From an uncultured Collinsella sp. (GTDB lineage: Bacteria; Actinomycetota; Coriobacteriia; Coriobacteriales; Coriobacteriaceae): a stretch of DNA of 30,662 bases. A model generated the notes under the pieces. It was given only the letters and a program-made list of their open reading frames with translations, did no database searches and was not told the DNA's origin. This document shows positions 16,307-23,940 of the stretch, piece after piece; within the stretch, counting starts at the first letter, position 1, and each line of letters begins with the position of its first letter. Both the position numbers and the translations under genes were made by a program. The stretch lies in NCBI GenBank assembly GCA_900757205.1, contig CAAENA010000046.1, forward strand, positions 1-30,662. The letters are read 5' to 3'.

Positions 16307-17455
16307 CTAGTTGGAGCTGGGCAGCGTGGCCGGAGCCTCGGCACCGAGCTTTTTGCCAAAGGCCTCGAGCAGGCGGCTCGCCACGAGCGTCAGGATCAGG
16401 TAGACCACGAGCGCCACGCAGTAGACTTCCATCTGGCGATAGTACACGCCGGCGACGGTGGTGGTGGCGTACATGAGGTCGAACACGCCGATAACCGAGA
16501 GCACCGACGAGTCCTTGATGTTGATGATGAGCTCGTTGGTGAGCGCCGGGATCGCGTTTTTAATGCCCTGGGGGAACACGACTTTGCGCATAGCTTGCCA
16601 CTGCGACAGGCCCAGCGAGCGTGCTGCCTCGGCCTGGCCGGGATCGATGGACTCGATGCCGCCGCGCAGGACTTCCATCATGTAGGCGGTGGAGTTGAGC
16701 GAGATGGTGACGAGGCCGGCGGTGAAGGTGCTCCAGATCTGGTTGGCCTGAGCGGTCTCGAAGCCCATGCCGCGCAAAACGGTGAAGCCCGCGTAATAGA
16801 TGAGCAGACCCTGGACCATCATGGGCGTGCCGCGCACGATGGTGGAGTAGACGGTCGCAAAGCCGCGGCCGATACTCTTAAAGAAGCGCACCAGGTCGTT
16901 ATCCACGCGGTCGAACGTCTGAATACGCAGGAACACAAAGAGCAGTGCCAGGAAGAATGCGATGACGGTGCCGAAGGTGGCAAGCGCGATGGTGATCTCG
17001 ATACCGCGAATGAAGAAGTCGCCGCTCTTGTAGGTCATGTAGACCAGGCTCGACAAAAAGTCGCTGGGGTTGGAATCCGAGACAATGCTCACCTGCACCA
17101 GGTCGATAAACGACATGACGCAGCGGTCGATAAAGAAAACTGCCGCGATGGCGACCACGACGTAGCTGCCTAAACGTGCTCCACGACGGAAACGCTCAGA
17201 TGCGAACGGCGACTTTTCGCGATAGTCGCTCCAGTGCATAAGCTTGGTGACCAGCGCCGCCGCCGACACGACGAGCCACGCCCACAGGATCGCCCAAAGA
17301 CAATCTTGGAAGATACCGGTGGGGGCCAAGAAGCTCAGCGGCGTGGGGTTGCGTTGGCTAAACGCCAGGCCGAGCGCCGCGATAACGCTCGTGCCCAGGT
17401 ACACATAACGGTGGTCGGCCTTGATAAAGGAGGCCAGACGATTGATGCCTTTCAT
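16307..17455 (-). CDS. Polar amino-acid ABC transporter permease with N-terminal extension
   Basis: Integral membrane subunit of the same amino-acid uptake system. The EAA loop that docks on the ATPase is clear (EAARSLGLSQWQAMRKVVFP followed by QGIKNAIPALTNELI), as are VRGTPMMVQGLLIYY and GGIESIDPGQ, typical of HisM/GlnP permeases. At 382 residues it is about 150 longer than the usual 220. The extra N-terminal part holds several additional hydrophobic segments (around residues 17-45, 50-70 and 95-120), so it likely has about eight or more membrane spans. The gene starts 9 nt after the binding-protein gene ends, so translation is probably coupled. The substrate is unknown. Confidence 0.92.
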   Translation of the reverse strand: MKGINRLASFIKADHRYVYLGTSVIAALGLAFSQRNPTPLSFLAPTGIFQDCLWAILWAWLVVSAAALVTKLMHWSDYREKSPFASERFRRGARLGSYVVVAIAAVFFIDRCVMSFIDLVQVSIVSDSNPSDFLSSLVYMTYKSGDFFIRGIEITIALATFGTVIAFFLALLFVFLRIQTFDRVDNDLVRFFKSIGRGFATVYSTIVRGTPMMVQGLLIYYAGFTVLRGMGFETAQANQIWSTFTAGLVTISLNSTAYMMEVLRGGIESIDPGQAEAARSLGLSQWQAMRKVVFPQGIKNAIPALTNELIINIKDSSVLSVIGVFDLMYATTTVAGVYYRQMEVYCVALVVYLILTLVASRLLEAFGKKLGAEAPATLPSSN

Positions 17456-17464
17456 GCTGCCTCC

Positions 17465-18391
17465 CTATGCCGGCTGACGGTCGAGGCACGCGTCCCACAT
17501 TTGGTCGCGCTCCTCTTGGCTAATGCCCTTGAGTGTCTTGTCGATGAGCTTAAGCAGTTTGTCCGAGCCCTTGCGGCAACCGACATTTGCCGTGACCTCC
17601 TGCTTAAAGCCCTCGCCCTCGGCAAAGTGGATGGGGACGATACCGGGATTTTGGGCCATATAGCCCTTTTCGTTCTCAGTGTTGTAGGTCACGGCGTCGC
17701 ACGTGCCCTGCAGCAGATTCGAGAACACCGTGGGGACCGAATCGACCGGGTTCTTGTGCACAACGCCCGGAATCTCGTCGATGACGGTATCGAGCATGGT
17801 GTCCTTTTGGCCGAGCACCGTGGCACCGCTGAAGTCGCTGAGCTTGGTGGCGTTTTGGTAGGGCGAGCCCTCTTTTACGAACAGGCCAAAGTAGCCAATG
17901 AAGTACGGGTCGGAAAAGCCGACGGACTCCTCGCGCTCGGGCGTGGCGCTCATGCCGGCGATGATGAGGTCAATCTGGCCGTTGTTGAGCGAGTCGATAA
18001 GGCCCGAGAAGCTCTGCTTGACGGCAACGGGCTCGCCGCCGAGAGCCTTGCAGACGATCTTGGCGATCTGCACGTCGTAGCCATCGGCATAGGCGCCCTG
18101 CACGTTGTCGATGGGGATCGTGAACTCGCTGGCCTCGGAAACCTGCCAGTTGTACGGGGCGTAGGCCGCCTCCATGCCGATGCGGATCTTATCCTTGCCG
18201 ATAACGGAATCGGACAGGTCATCGCGACCGCCGCCCGTCGTGGGCTGAACTACTTCCAGCGTGGAGGGACGCTGGCAGCCGGCAAGTGCGCCGGCGACGA
18301 CAGAAGCGCTCGCAGCGAGAGCGCTACCCAAGAAGATGCGACGACTGCACACCGGCTGGGCCTGCATGTCGCGCTGTTGTCGAGATTGCAT
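17465..18391 (-). CDS. Amino-acid ABC transporter substrate-binding lipoprotein
   Basis: Extracellular solute-binding lipoprotein of family 3 (PF00497-type), the receptor for the permease and ATPase downstream. The signal peptide carries RRIFLGSALAASASVVAGALAGC, interrupted here only by its length, with a LAGC lipobox, so the mature protein should be lipidated at Cys. Typical family segments are GKDKIRIGMEAAYAPYNWQV, GYDVQIAKIVCKALG, SGLIDSLNNGQIDLIIAGMS and TPEREESVGFSDPY. The start at 18391 (308 aa) has GAAGG 7 nt upstream and places the signal peptide properly; the open frame extends to 18601 but through the terminator hairpin. First gene of the operon. Confidence 0.92.
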   Translation of the reverse strand: MQSRQQRDMQAQPVCSRRIFLGSALAASASVVAGALAGCQRPSTLEVVQPTTGGGRDDLSDSVIGKDKIRIGMEAAYAPYNWQVSEASEFTIPIDNVQGAYADGYDVQIAKIVCKALGGEPVAVKQSFSGLIDSLNNGQIDLIIAGMSATPEREESVGFSDPYFIGYFGLFVKEGSPYQNATKLSDFSGATVLGQKDTMLDTVIDEIPGVVHKNPVDSVPTVFSNLLQGTCDAVTYNTENEKGYMAQNPGIVPIHFAEGEGFKQEVTANVGCRKGSDKLLKLIDKTLKGISQEERDQMWDACLDRQPA

Positions 18392-18573
18392 CTGGTGCCT
18401 TCCCAATTTCGTTTTGCTGACAATAAGACAGGATATACGCCCGCAACCAGCAGCGCGGCATGTGCGCGAAAAATTAATAGACACACGAGAACGATTGGCA
18501 CAAAGCAACCTGTCCCCCATGCACCAAACCCTTGACGGAAACGGCGACGCCGATGTTTTGGCAATGCCAGCGG

Positions 18574-18673
18574 GCGCCACCCAGAGCGAACAAGTTAGCA
18601 TGAAAAAGGCAAGGCATAGACCTTCTGGTCATGCCTTGCCTTTTGAATGACAAATTGTCGCTCTGGGTGGCGC
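18574..18673. repeat. Outer inverted repeat enclosing the terminator
   Basis: The terminator is enclosed by a second pair of arms at 18574-18593 and 18655-18673. They match over 19 positions with one extra A in the left arm (core GCGCCACCCAGAGCGA). The whole 100-bp block is therefore a nested palindrome, more than termination requires. Confidence 0.85.
18604..18644 (-). terminator. Strong bidirectional terminator after the aldose epimerase gene
   Basis: AAAAGGCAAGGCAT (18604-18617) pairs with ATGCCTTGCCTTTT (18631-18644) and the stem continues through GACC/GGTC with a single bulged A and a TTCT loop. A/T runs at both ends make it able to work in either direction. It separates the epimerase gene from the ABC operon. 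Confidence 0.9.
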
Positions 18674-18715
18674 GCAGCGTCGACCGGTCCGTCGTTCGTT
18701 AGAACGGCGGAACCT

Positions 18716-19609
18716 CTAGAGCAGGGTAACGCTAAAGCTGCGAACGTCCGTCTCACCCGGTGCCAAGGTAATGGTGTTGACCTTGTGCTCAAAGACGTCG
18801 TCCTCGGTGTCCATGGTGGTGTGGCCGGTCCAGGGCTCGAGCGCCACAAACGGGGCGTCGTTGGCGGCAGACCACACGCCGATGTACTTAAATCCCTCAA
18901 AGTCGATCTTGACGCCGTGACCCGACTTGCGACCGCGCAGTGTGAGCGTGGAGCCCGGAGTATCGGTGAACATGATGGCGTCGTTATCGAAGCTGCGGTG
19001 CGTGATGGGCAGCACGTCTGAGTTATCGGGAGCCTTGTAGCTGCCCCCGAACGTCATAAGGCCATCGGGCGTGATGACGGGGGCCTCGTTAGTCCAGGCC
19101 TCGGTAAACGCCAGCTCGTAATCCTCGAACGCCTCGTCTTCGGCACCGGGGGCGGGCACGTTGAATGCAGGATGACCGCCCACCGAGAACGGCAGGACCA
19201 CGTCGCCGGTGTTGGTGACGGCAAAGGTCTGCGTGAGCGTGGCATCGCCGGTCAGGGCATAGGTCATGTTGAGCTTAAAGTGGAACGGGAACGCCTTGAG
19301 CGACTCGGGTGTATCAGTGATCTCGTACGTTACCGAGGAGCCGTCCTCCGAAACCTCGACCAGCTTGTGCTCGACGATGCGCGCGAGGCCGTGGCGCGGC
19401 ATCTCGCAGGTGCCGGCCGCAGATGTCGCCATGTTGTTGCGCAGCGATCCCACGATGGGGAACAGGATAGGCGCATGCTTGCCCCAAAAGGCCGGGTCGC
19501 CCTGCCACAGATACTCGTTGCCGTTGAGGGCAAGGCTCGTGAGCTGGGCGCCCATGGAATCGATGGCCACGGTGAGGCCGCCGCGCTTGATGGTAGTGAC
19601 GGTGGACAT
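18716..19609 (-). CDS. Aldose 1-epimerase family protein, LacX-like
   Basis: Galactose-mutarotase-fold protein, expected to interconvert anomers of an aldose or sugar phosphate in the cytoplasm. Family markers are GAQLTSLALNGNEYLWQGDP near the N-terminus, FPIVGSLRNN, PRHGLAR (catalytic His), FSVGGHPAFNVP (second His) and ALEPWTGHTT. The glutamate base of the classical enzyme is not certain from the sequence alone. At 297 residues it fits the LacX/YeaD-type subgroup. The start at 19609 has GGAGG 7 nt upstream. It stands alone between the terminator and an unrelated gene, so no sugar pathway can be assigned from context. Confidence 0.85.
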   Translation of the reverse strand: MSTVTTIKRGGLTVAIDSMGAQLTSLALNGNEYLWQGDPAFWGKHAPILFPIVGSLRNNMATSAAGTCEMPRHGLARIVEHKLVEVSEDGSSVTYEITDTPESLKAFPFHFKLNMTYALTGDATLTQTFAVTNTGDVVLPFSVGGHPAFNVPAPGAEDEAFEDYELAFTEAWTNEAPVITPDGLMTFGGSYKAPDNSDVLPITHRSFDNDAIMFTDTPGSTLTLRGRKSGHGVKIDFEGFKYIGVWSAANDAPFVALEPWTGHTTMDTEDDVFEHKVNTITLAPGETDVRSFSVTLL

Positions 19610-19688
19610 GCTACTTCCTCCAATAGTAAACAACGGTGTCGAGGGCTATTGTCCCACTCTTGGCGGCAAGGAGAAGCGACAGGCACAG

Positions 19689-20558
19689 TTATTGAACGAT
19701 TGCGTAAAGGTCGAACCCGCCCTGCGGCGTGCTGTCGACCGTATCGGGCGCCTGTGAATTAAAACTCACCGGAACCATGCGCTTTGAGGCACGGTAACGC
19801 GTGCCGTCGGTGGCGACGGGCGGCTCATCAACCGTGAGCTCGTAGTCGCCGGGCTTGAGCTCGATGCCGTCACCTTCGGAATTAACGTATTGATACTCGT
19901 CGATTGCTTGTCCCTTGAGCGTGCGGCCCACGATATGGATGAGCATTTGGCTATCGCCGCGCGCGGTATCCCACGTCGCGCCGTCCTTAACCTCGACCGA
20001 CACATGCACCGAGCGCGTGCGGCTGAGCGATTGCTCGACAGACATCTCGACCTTGGCGGCGTCTTTGCGCTGTTGCTCCACGTGGCTCCAGACATTTCCG
20101 ATCGCCGCGCAAGCGATGACGCCGGCCATGAAGGCGATGAGGATGGGGCCGAGCGGCGAGCGGCGGCCCGCGTCTTCCTCGCGAGCCAAGTCGGGACGAT
20201 GCGTGGGCGCGGGCGCTTGAGCGCCCTGCGAGGGCACGTCGAGAATGCTGAAGGATGCCGTGCTGTCGGGATCGATAGTGTGACGCGGCTGCGGGGTCTT
20301 TGCCGGCGAGATGGACATGTCGGCTGGCTCACCCAGTGTGGCCGTGGCATCGGCCTTTGCCTCGTCGGCCTCAGCCTGGGCCCAAGCCTGCTCAAAGGTC
20401 AGAGGCTCGGCGGCATCGGAGGCGGCGTCAGGCTCGACAGCAGCATCGCTGCCGGTCTCGTCCTCGTCGCTCGACACGTCACGCGGCGCGGGCTCGTCCC
20501 ACTCCTCGTCCGGAGCCTCGCCCTCGCTATACCACCATTCAAAGTTATCGATATCCAT
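19689..20558 (-). CDS. Single-pass membrane protein of unknown function with acidic N-terminal region
   Basis: I do not recognise the family. The first 130 residues are acidic and rich in Ala, Asp, Glu and Pro, and include WWYSEGEAPDEEWDEP; they look disordered and should be cytoplasmic. One membrane helix lies at about 135-157 (GPILIAFMAGVIACAAIGN region) after basic residues (GRRS), placing a 130-residue C-terminal domain outside. That domain has regular beta-type patterning (VHVSVEVKDGATWD, LKPGDYELTVDEPP) and could be a small beta-sandwich. The ATG at 20558 is chosen because AAGGGGG precedes it; a GTG 33 nt upstream is possible. The 79-nt gap to the epimerase gene allows co-transcription, but nothing links the functions. 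Confidence 0.7.
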   Translation of the reverse strand: MDIDNFEWWYSEGEAPDEEWDEPAPRDVSSDEDETGSDAAVEPDAASDAAEPLTFEQAWAQAEADEAKADATATLGEPADMSISPAKTPQPRHTIDPDSTASFSILDVPSQGAQAPAPTHRPDLAREEDAGRRSPLGPILIAFMAGVIACAAIGNVWSHVEQQRKDAAKVEMSVEQSLSRTRSVHVSVEVKDGATWDTARGDSQMLIHIVGRTLKGQAIDEYQYVNSEGDGIELKPGDYELTVDEPPVATDGTRYRASKRMVPVSFNSQAPDTVDSTPQGGFDLYAIVQ

Positions 20559-20642
20559 ACGGGGCGCCCCCTTGGCCTCGCAAATAAACACTTGCTAGCC
20601 TTATACCCCCAGACGGCGCTGGAGCTCGCCGGCACAGACAGG

Positions 20643-20728
20643 AAAACCGTCACAACATTCGACGCTTTTCCTCGTTTTCGAGATTTTCATCGAATGTTGT
20701 GACGGTTTGGATATGGCAAAGGGACTGT
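20643..20728. repeat. 86-bp palindromic repeat, copy 1
   Basis: Arms 20644-20662 and 20690-20708 are a perfect 19-bp inverted repeat (AAACCGTCACAACATTCGA and its complement), with a small CTCG-TTTT-CGAG hairpin inside. The 86-bp unit matches 25549-25634 at 84 of 86 positions in the same orientation. It lies just beyond the stop codon of the MerR-type gene, so it could end that transcript. Confidence 0.92.
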
Positions 20729-20735
20729 ACCTTTG

Positions 20736-21605
20736 TCACATCTGGAGGGTAACGGGGATTTGGATGCAGCAGAAGTCCTCTTGGTGGGACTCGTCGTAGC
20801 TCGTGGTATCGAGGTAGCAAAAGTCGAAGGCGTTGCCGATAGGCTGGAGCGCGTGCTCGTCCATGCAGGCAACGATGGCGCGGATGCCCTCGGGCTCGTA
20901 TGGCATGCCCCAGCGGCTCATGCACAGATATGTGCCCTCGGGCAGCACCTCGATGCCAATCTCTGCCAGCTCGGCGGGATCGCTCGGCAGCAGCTCCTCG
21001 GCACCGCGCGGCAGCACGGCAAAGGAGCCGGCGCCGGCAATAGGGTCGTCGGAATGCAGCGCCTCGCGACGCAGCATGGCGCCCCAGCCGCGCATGGGAC
21101 GCGTGCCCGTCAGCGCACGCATGCGCAGGATTGCCCGCATGAGCGTGGGGTGAAGCATCGAGCGGCCGCGCTCTATATCGCCCGGAAACTCCTCAAAGAC
21201 CACGTAGCGGCGCTCGAATTGCTTGAGCTCCGGCTTGCCCTCGCGCTCGCGCCAGTAAACCGCCTCGTCGTAAAAGCTTAGACGCTCCTGTACGCTCGCG
21301 CGCTCGGCTTTGAGCTCAGCGATCTGTTCATCGAGCGCCTGCACCCGCGAGCGCAGGTGATCGGTCATCTCGCCAATGTCGAACGTCGAGGTTAGGCGGT
21401 CGATCTCGTCGAGTTCGAGCCCCAGGTCGCGCAGCATGCAAATCAGACGCATGAGCGGGATCTGCGTGGGCGAATAGAAGCGGTAGCCTTTTTCGTTGAC
21501 CACGGCGGGCTTAAACAGGCCGATCTTGTCGTAGTAGATGAGCGTTTGGCGCGAAACGTTAAACAAACTCGCCATCTCGCTAATCGCATACATGCCCGTC
21601 TGCAT
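20736..21605 (-). CDS. MerR-family transcriptional regulator with effector-binding domain
   Basis: DNA-binding regulator. The N-terminal winged helix-turn-helix (YAISEMASLFNVSRQTLIYY, then DKIGLFKP and GYRFYSPTQ) is typical of MerR; a dimerising coiled coil follows (about residues 75-120, RSRVQALDEQIAELKAERAS). The C-terminal 150 residues resemble the GyrI/BmrR-type ligand-binding domain of multidrug-responsive members (RRYVVFEEFPG, then GAMLRREAL and LPEGTYLCM). The start at 21605 has AGGAGG 4 nt upstream. It is the last gene of the ubiX-ubiD-transporter strand and may control that cluster; a terminator between it and ubiX suggests partly independent transcription. The dyads at 25491 and 26633 are candidate sites for it. 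Confidence 0.88.
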   Translation of the reverse strand: MQTGMYAISEMASLFNVSRQTLIYYDKIGLFKPAVVNEKGYRFYSPTQIPLMRLICMLRDLGLELDEIDRLTSTFDIGEMTDHLRSRVQALDEQIAELKAERASVQERLSFYDEAVYWREREGKPELKQFERRYVVFEEFPGDIERGRSMLHPTLMRAILRMRALTGTRPMRGWGAMLRREALHSDDPIAGAGSFAVLPRGAEELLPSDPAELAEIGIEVLPEGTYLCMSRWGMPYEPEGIRAIVACMDEHALQPIGNAFDFCYLDTTSYDESHQEDFCCIQIPVTLQM

Positions 21606-21633
21606 AAGTCCTCCTGACACATCCTTTTAGCGC

Positions 21634-21665
21634 ACAAAGCCCGCCGCCCACAGGGGCAGCGGGCT
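21634..21665 (-). terminator. Terminator or attenuator between ubiX and the MerR-type gene
   Basis: AGCCCGCTGCCC and GGGCGGCGGGCT (minus strand; arms 21654-21665 and 21638-21649) form a 12-bp stem with one G-U pair, loop CTGT, followed by TTTGTG. It ends the ubiX transcript or lets only part of it through to the regulator. Confidence 0.65.
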
Positions 21666-21697
21666 CAAACACTACTCGTATCCTACCCTAAAGACGC

Positions 21698-22276
21698 CTA
21701 TGACCAGCGCTTATAGTTTGCGCATGACACGCCGACGGCCTCGAGCGCCTTGGCGGCGATGTGGTGCACCGCGTCATCGAGCGTGGCGGGGCCGTTGTAA
21801 AACGTGAGCATGGGCGGCATGAGCATGACGCCCGGTACGCGCGCAAGGCGCGCCATGTTGTCGACATGAATGGCGCTGAAGGGCGTCTCACGCACCATGA
21901 GCACCAGGCGGCGCTGCTCTTTCATCTGAACATCGGCCGCGCGCAGCAACAGGTTTTCGCTGTAGCCGCTCGCGATGCCGGCGAGCGTCTTCATGGAGCA
22001 GGGCGCCACGATCATGCCGTCGACCGGATAGGTGCCGCTTGCGATGGCGGCGCCGATGTTCTTGTTGTCGTAGACCACATCGGCATGGCACGCAAACTCG
22101 TCGAGCGTCATGCCGAGCTCCTGCTCGATGGTAATCTCTCCCCCGCGCGTGACGACAAGCGCCGACTCGGCACCGGCCTGGCGCAGGCATTTGAGGCACT
22201 CAAGGCCCAGCGCGGCACCGCTGGCGCCCGAAACGCCAACGACGATGCGACGGGGACGGACAGAAGACTCAGGCAT
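21698..22276 (-). CDS. ubiX: Flavin prenyltransferase UbiX (LpdB-like)
   Basis: Makes prenylated FMN from reduced FMN and dimethylallyl phosphate; this cofactor is required by UbiD-type decarboxylases. FMN-binding GVSGASGAALGLE, the VAPCSMKTLAGIASGY motif and RETPFSAIHVDNMARL are all intact, and 192 residues is the normal length. The start at 22276 has AAGGAG 5 nt upstream. It lies 33 nt after ubiD on the same strand, a gap that strongly suggests one transcript. The neighbouring UbiD resembles hydroxybenzoate/gallate decarboxylases, so this UbiX probably serves that enzyme and not ubiquinone synthesis, which this type of anaerobe is not expected to have. Confidence 0.95.
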   Translation of the reverse strand: MPESSVRPRRIVVGVSGASGAALGLECLKCLRQAGAESALVVTRGGEITIEQELGMTLDEFACHADVVYDNKNIGAAIASGTYPVDGMIVAPCSMKTLAGIASGYSENLLLRAADVQMKEQRRLVLMVRETPFSAIHVDNMARLARVPGVMLMPPMLTFYNGPATLDDAVHHIAAKALEAVGVSCANYKRWS

Positions 22277-22309
22277 GACAACTCCTTAACTACTTGGTAG
22301 GGCTACTTA

Positions 22310-23797
22310 CTAGAAAGCAATCTCCTTGGCCCACTTGTCCTTGTCGATCTCCATGAACTGCGAGCGGATGAAGCTCTTCTTGAGGTCGAACGGAACCGTG
22401 CAGTCGAAGATGGCCTTGCAGGCGATGCCGTGCTCGCGGATCGTGGGGTCGAACGCGGGGTCGTTGGACGGATCGAGCACGTGGCAGTGGCAACCGGGGA
22501 TGGTGATGAGGTCCACGTCGGCCTGGAAGCGCGTGGTCATGGCCCACATCACGTCGCTCATATCGAAGATATCGACATCCTCGTCAACAAGGATGACGTG
22601 CTTGAGCTCGGAGAATGCCGAGAAGGCGAGCATGGCGGCGTTGCGCTGACGGCCCTCGTCATTTTTGCTCGACTTCTTGAACTGCATGATGGCAACGAAC
22701 TTGCCGCCGCCGCAGGGGGCAGCGTGGACGTTGAGCAGGCGGCCCGGGATGGCGGTCTCGACCATCTTGTAGATGGATGCCTCGGTGGGGATGCCGGCCA
22801 TGGACACGTGCTCGTGCGAGGGACCGATGCAGCTCTCCATGATGGGATTGACGCGCGTGGTGACGGCGGTGATCTTGATCACCGGGCAGACCTTGGCGCC
22901 ACCGGTGTAGCCGGGGAACTCGGGCATGGCGTAGCCGTGGCCGTTGACGTCCTCGTTGATGGTCTCGTCGTGCATGAGGTAGCCCTCGAGCACATACTCG
23001 GCATTGGCGATGCACTTCTGCGGAACGGTGACGCAGTCGGCAAGCTCGACGGCGTGGCCGCGCAGGGCGCCGGCGATCTGCAGCTCGTTAAAGCCGAGCG
23101 GCGTGGTGGGCGCCTCGAAGCCACAGCACATGTACACGGCGGGGTCCAGGCCGATGGAGATGGAGATGGGCATGTCCTCGCCGCGCTGGCAGTACTCGTC
23201 AAAGAACGCGCCCAGGTGACGGCTACCCGGAGTGATCCACATGGCGAGCTTGTCCTTGTCGACGCAGGAGAAGCGGTGGATGGTCACGTCGGACTGGGAG
23301 CCGTCGGGGCTCGTGCCGTAGGCGAGGCCCATGGTGATGTAGGGGCCGCCGTCGACGGGCGTGTTGGTGGGAGCGGGGACGATCTTGCGCAGGTCAAAGC
23401 CCTCGTCGGTCGCCTTGTACACGACCTCCTGGCAGTCGACATGCTTGCCCTCGGCGATCTGCTCGGGCGCGATCAGGTTCTCGAAGCGCTTGCCGATTTC
23501 GAGGCCCAGGTGCTCCTCGTCCAGGTCGAGCAGGGCGGCAACGCGCTTGCGGCTGGCAAGCATGCCGATGCAGACCTTGGCATCGTCAAAGCCCTTGACG
23601 TTGTTGAAGACCATCGCCGGACCCTCTTTGGTCGGACGCATAACGGTACCGCCGGCACCGACGTGGCGATAGACGCCCGAGACCTCGGCGTCCGGGTCGA
23701 CCTGGGTGTCGGTCTCGAGCAGCTGGCCCGGCATCTCACGCAAAAAGTCGAGCGCGGAGCGCAGGTCGTGGATCTGGGAAGCATCGGTAGTGGACAT
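22310..23797 (-). CDS. UbiD-family decarboxylase, AroY/LpdC-like
   Basis: Prenyl-FMN-dependent decarboxylase acting on an aromatic or unsaturated carboxylic acid in the cytoplasm. Characteristic segments are GGPYITMGLAYGTSPDG, SDVTIHRFSC (conserved Arg of the cofactor site), ITPGSRHLGAFF, PEFPGYTGGAKVCPVIKITA, and NPIMESCIGPSHEH. These resemble the protocatechuate/gallate (AroY, LpdC) type more than the ubiquinone-pathway UbiD or ferulate-type Fdc, though I cannot fix the substrate. Length 495 fits. The start at 23797 has AAAGGAG 6 nt upstream; the longer frame to 23905 overlaps an intercistronic hairpin. Together with UbiX and the transporter it forms a complete uptake-and-decarboxylation unit. 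Confidence 0.92.
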   Translation of the reverse strand: MSTTDASQIHDLRSALDFLREMPGQLLETDTQVDPDAEVSGVYRHVGAGGTVMRPTKEGPAMVFNNVKGFDDAKVCIGMLASRKRVAALLDLDEEHLGLEIGKRFENLIAPEQIAEGKHVDCQEVVYKATDEGFDLRKIVPAPTNTPVDGGPYITMGLAYGTSPDGSQSDVTIHRFSCVDKDKLAMWITPGSRHLGAFFDEYCQRGEDMPISISIGLDPAVYMCCGFEAPTTPLGFNELQIAGALRGHAVELADCVTVPQKCIANAEYVLEGYLMHDETINEDVNGHGYAMPEFPGYTGGAKVCPVIKITAVTTRVNPIMESCIGPSHEHVSMAGIPTEASIYKMVETAIPGRLLNVHAAPCGGGKFVAIMQFKKSSKNDEGRQRNAAMLAFSAFSELKHVILVDEDVDIFDMSDVMWAMTTRFQADVDLITIPGCHCHVLDPSNDPAFDPTIREHGIACKAIFDCTVPFDLKKSFIRSQFMEIDKDKWAKEIAF

Positions 23798-23940
23798 AGC
23801 GTGCTCCTTTCGGGAGAGTGCCCGGCGACGGGAGTGCCGCCGGGCTGGGTAACGTAGTGGGGCCGCAGCGCTTATAGATGGAGCGCTTGGCAACTCGCGG
23901 TTCAAGCACTCGGATGTTTGCAGCCCAAGCGCTCGGCCGC
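23798..23940 (-). other. Structured intercistronic spacer between the transporter and ubiD genes
   Basis: Two stems lie in this 143-nt gap: a perfect 10-bp inverted repeat GAGCGCTTGG/CCAAGCGCTC (23881-23890 and 23925-23934), and a GC-rich stem GCCCGGCG/CGCCGGGC shortly before the ubiD start. No T-run follows either. They may tune mRNA stability or the ratio of transporter to enzyme. Confidence 0.5.

Noticed and set aside
23798..23940. A separate promoter for ubiD
   Set aside because: A TATAAG hexamer occurs but no -35 element lies at a usable distance, so co-transcription with the transporter gene is more likely.
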